NCBI GenBank assembly: GCA_016210435.1 | Contig: JACQUF010000290.1 | Location: 1-7,340, forward strand | DNA from: Chloroflexota bacterium | GTDB taxonomy: Bacteria; Chloroflexota; Dehalococcoidia; Lucifugimonadales; Lucifugimonadaceae | Reading direction: 5' to 3' | Length of the DNA: 7,340 nucleotides | Shown here: positions 5,579 through 7,340 of the stretch, one piece after another | How the letters are laid out: every line of letters begins with the position of its first letter | Position numbering within the stretch: position 1 is the first letter of the stretch | Translations under genes and position numbers: made by a program | The notes under the pieces: generated by a model | Databases searched by the model: none | Seen by the model: the letters and a program-made list of their open reading frames with translations, nothing else | What the model was told of the DNA's origin: nothing

Positions 5579-6219
5579 GTATCGAAGGCTCTGCGGTCGT
5601 CGACGTCGCGTTCTGGATCGTTGCCGTCATGGCAATCGCCGCCGCGCTTCTGGTCGTTACGGTTAGAGACGTATTCAAAGCGGCCGCGTTCCTCGCAGCC
5701 GCTTTCCTTGCCACGGCCGGTCTGTTTGTCCTGCTCCGGGCGGAGTTCCTGGCAGTGGTCCAGGTGCTGATCTACGTGGGGGCGGTCTCGATCCTGATCA
5801 TTTTCACGGTTATGCTCGTGCGCAACGTTCCCGGTGGGAACCGCACGGGTGGACCTTTCTATGTGTTCGCGGGCGCGGCGGCGGCCGTATTGCTTGCCCT
5901 CGGGATCGTGTATGCCGCGTTCAAAACAGACTGGACTGATCTGGACCAGGCCGCGGCGGGCGACGACCGTGTAGCTGCCGCGCTGACGGGGCAGTACCAG
6001 GCGGAAGCCGCCCCGGGCGATGGCGGGATTGAGCTGATCGGAGGCCCGGCAGCCGATCAGGAAACCGCGCGCCAAGGCGTCTTCCGTCGCACGGCGAACA
6101 ACCTTGGCACGCTGTTCATCCGGGACTACGTACTTGCGTTCGAAGTCATCTCGGTCGTCCTTCTTGCCGCGCTGATAGGCGCGCTCGCCCTGGCCAGGGA
6201 GCGAGGGGCCGAGACATGA
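5575..6219 (+). CDS. nuoJ: NADH-quinone oxidoreductase subunit J
   Basis: NuoJ (ND6/Nqo10) is a membrane subunit whose third helix undergoes conformational change in current coupling models. The signature VQVLIYVGAVSILIIFTVML (62-81) has Tyr67 and Gly69 at the pi-bulge region of that helix. Five hydrophobic helices are visible: about 10-30, 34-54, 59-82, 95-115 and 186-207. The last begins after LGTLFIRDYVLAFEV, a common NuoJ end-segment pattern. Between helices 4 and 5 lies a hydrophilic loop of about 70 residues (117-185), rich in Asp, Ala and Gly, longer than in compact NuoJ proteins. The GTG start at 5575 forms a GTGA overlap with nuoI and has no clear Shine-Dalgarno, so coupled initiation is likely. 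Its stop overlaps the nuoK ATG (ATGA). Confidence 0.95.
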   Translation: MSIEGSAVVDVAFWIVAVMAIAAALLVVTVRDVFKAAAFLAAAFLATAGLFVLLRAEFLAVVQVLIYVGAVSILIIFTVMLVRNVPGGNRTGGPFYVFAGAAAAVLLALGIVYAAFKTDWTDLDQAAAGDDRVAAALTGQYQAEAAPGDGGIELIGGPAADQETARQGVFRRTANNLGTLFIRDYVLAFEVISVVLLAALIGALALARERGAET

Positions 6220-6569
6220 CTCTCGAAAATGTCCTCCTCGTCTCTGCAATCATCTTCGCGATCGGTCTTTACGGCGTGCTGGCCAAGCGCAATGCGCTGG
6301 TCGTCCTGATGTCGATCGAGTTGATGTTCAACGCCGTAAATATCGCCGCGGTCGCGTTCTCCCGATACACAGTGCCGGCGCGCCTTCTCGATACTCCTGT
6401 CGCGCTCACTTCCGACGCGGTCAGGAGTGTGCTGACGGGCCAGACGTTTGCCGTCTTCATCATTGCGGTCGCCGCAGCTGAGGTGACGCTTGGACTGGCT
6501 CTGGCCCTTGCGGTCTACAGGCGCAGGGAGTCGGTCGAAGTCACCGACCTCACTACGGCGAGGGGCTAG
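6216..6569 (+). CDS. nuoK: NADH-quinone oxidoreductase subunit K
   Basis: NuoK (ND4L/Nqo11) is a three-helix antiporter-like membrane subunit in the proton path. The helices are about 5-23, 26-48 and 77-100. The two membrane glutamates are present: Glu35 in LMSIELMFNAVN and Glu89 in AVAAAEVTLGLAL, equivalent to E. coli Glu36 and Glu72. The spacing between them is about 18 residues larger than in E. coli, owing to a longer loop (roughly 50-76) between helices 2 and 3. The product has 117 residues against about 100 in compact NuoK. ATG 6216 overlaps the nuoJ stop (ATGA), and GAGGGG is a few bases upstream. TAG 6567-6569 is followed five bases later by a non-nuo small gene instead of by nuoL. 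Confidence 0.96.
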   Translation: MTLENVLLVSAIIFAIGLYGVLAKRNALVVLMSIELMFNAVNIAAVAFSRYTVPARLLDTPVALTSDAVRSVLTGQTFAVFIIAVAAAEVTLGLALALAVYRRRESVEVTDLTTARG

Positions 6570-6574
6570 CCGGC

Positions 6575-6769
6575 ATGTGGGTCGACTACAAGAAAGCGCC
6601 GAACCTGCTGATCGCTGAGATGTGGAAAGACCTGCTCGAGGGTGAAGGGCTGCCCACGAAGATCATCCCCGAAGGCAACATTCTCGACTGGGGAGAACGG
6701 GTGCCGTTCCGGATCCTGGTGCCGCGGGGCAGGGAACACGTGGCTGACGAGATCCTGAGGAAGATCTAG
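6575..6769 (+). CDS. Small DUF2007-like protein between nuoK and nuoL
   Basis: This 64-residue soluble protein is not a known complex I subunit. The layout resembles DUF2007-type small domains (putative prokaryotic signal-transducing proteins): a first strand (WVDYKKAP), a helix with AEMWKDLLEGEGLPTKI (14-30), where this family shows A-E-x-x-x-x-L-L-E-x-x-G-I, a middle segment with Gly34 and Trp39, a strand with FRILVP (45-50), and a final helix (HVADEILRKI). It has no Cys, no membrane helix and no signal peptide. GAGGGG (6560-6565) is nine bases before the ATG. It is five bases after nuoK and its TAG overlaps the nuoL GTG (TAGTG), so it is made together with the complex. A role in assembly, regulation or as an accessory subunit is inference from position only. 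The gene is real with high confidence; the family match is moderate. Confidence 0.82.
   Translation: MWVDYKKAPNLLIAEMWKDLLEGEGLPTKIIPEGNILDWGERVPFRILVPRGREHVADEILRKI
6757..6763 (+). promoter_or_regulatory. Ribosome binding site of nuoL
   Basis: GAGGAAG within the last codons of the small gene lies five bases before GTG 6769. It supports that start over any later in-frame codon. Confidence 0.55.
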
Positions 6770-7340
6770 TGATCTCCGAGACCGCAACCTGGCTGATCAT
6801 CGGCCTGCCCCTGGCTTCATTCCTGATCATCGGTCTGATAGTCCGGCCTTTCTTCAATCGCTGGTCCATCACGGCCGGTTGGATAACGATTGCCGCCGTC
6901 GGTGCCTCGTTCGTGCTCTCGCTGTTTGCGGCTGGGTCCGTATGGTCGAACGGGCCGACTGAGTTCGAGAGCCGGACCTGGCTGGCGGTCGGGGGACTGA
7001 GGATCCCGTACGGCCTTCTGTTGGACCCCCTCACCGCGGTGATGCTGGTCGTTGCGTCAGGTGTGAGCCTGCTCATCCAGATCTACTCGCAGGGGTACAT
7101 GAAGGGCGACTCCGGGTACGCCCGCTATTTCGCCTTCATGTCGCTCTTTACAGCCTCGATGCTCGGTCTCGTGCTCGCTCGCAGCGTCATCCAGCTCTTC
7201 GTCTTCTGGGAGCTGGTCGGTCTCTGTTCGTACCTGCTGATCGGATTCTGGTTCCGCCGTCCGGCCGCAGCCGCGGCAGCCAAGAAGGCGTTCCTCGTCA
7301 CTCGTCTGGGCGATTTCGGATTCCTGCTGGCGGTGCTGTA
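6769..7340 (+). CDS. nuoL: NADH-quinone oxidoreductase subunit L, 3' partial
   Basis: NuoL (ND5/Nqo12) is the distal antiporter-like proton-pumping subunit of the membrane arm. The first 190 residues are visible and the frame runs off the window end. Reading from GTG 6769, the chain begins MISETATWLI and has hydrophobic helices at about 6-25, 35-55 and 86-105. Typical segments follow: LDPLTAVML (85-93), IYSQGYMKGD with GYARYF, and LFVFWELVGLCSYLLIGFWF (143-162). Glu148 matches the essential membrane glutamate near E. coli NuoL Glu144. Further on come AAKKAFLVTRLGDFGFLL and the window end. The start shares its G with the TAG of the preceding gene and has a good GAGGAAG. Most of the protein, including the long lateral helix, lies beyond the window. 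Confidence 0.95.
   Translation, partial: MISETATWLIIGLPLASFLIIGLIVRPFFNRWSITAGWITIAAVGASFVLSLFAAGSVWSNGPTEFESRTWLAVGGLRIPYGLLLDPLTAVMLVVASGVSLLIQIYSQGYMKGDSGYARYFAFMSLFTASMLGLVLARSVIQLFVFWELVGLCSYLLIGFWFRRPAAAAAAKKAFLVTRLGDFGFLLAVL

Noticed and set aside
5452..6249. Long minus-strand open frame (265 codons) across nuoI and nuoJ
   Set aside because: It is antisense to nuoJ; its charged, low-complexity product mirrors the hydrophobic codons of the real gene and has no family pattern.
1..7340. CRISPR arrays, tRNA or rRNA genes, insertion sequences
   Set aside because: No regularly spaced repeats, tRNA-like cloverleaf, rRNA segments, transposase or terminal inverted repeats were seen anywhere in the window.

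Overview
The window holds the 5' half of a respiratory complex I (NADH:quinone oxidoreductase-type) operon on the + strand, preceded by a short accessory region. The DNA is GC-rich. Genes are tightly packed, GTG starts are common, and predicted Shine-Dalgarno sequences are of the ordinary bacterial type. The nuo proteins look bacterial. The long NuoI insert, the small extra gene between nuoK and nuoL, and the order nuoABCDHIJK-x-L would fit a Chloroflexota (Dehalococcoidia/SAR202-like) or related GC-rich lineage. That assignment is an impression from sequence character and was not tested by a search.

Layout. At 1-233 is the 3' part of a SelW/Rdx-like thioredoxin-fold gene (+), cut by the window edge. 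It converges on a glyoxalase/VOC-fold gene (329-715, -). A perfect inverted repeat at 320-340 spans the VOC stop codon and may serve both genes as a terminator. Positions 716-1009 contain no intact gene. They hold a possible N-terminal remnant of a zinc-type alcohol dehydrogenase (from 816, TTG start) and, just before nuoA, an extended -10 promoter-like element (968-976).

From 1010 to the window end run nuoA, nuoB, nuoC, a 19-codon mini-ORF, nuoD, nuoH, nuoI, nuoJ, nuoK, a 64-residue DUF2007-like gene, and nuoL (cut by the window end). Most junctions are 1- or 4-base stop/start overlaps (ATGA, GTGA, TGATG, TAGTG), so the set is almost certainly one translationally coupled operon.

How the genes work together. 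NuoB, C, D and I form the peripheral quinone-reducing (Q) module carrying clusters N2, N6a and N6b. NuoH, A, J, K and L belong to the membrane proton-pumping arm. The NADH-oxidising module (nuoE, F, G) is absent between nuoD and nuoH, where many bacterial operons carry it. Either it is encoded beyond the window or elsewhere, or this is an 11-subunit-type complex fed by another donor such as ferredoxin.

The most notable unexplained items are the DUF2007-like gene inside the operon, the mini-ORF with 4-base overlaps at both ends between nuoC and nuoD, the missing EFG module, and lineage-type inserts in NuoI, NuoJ and NuoK.
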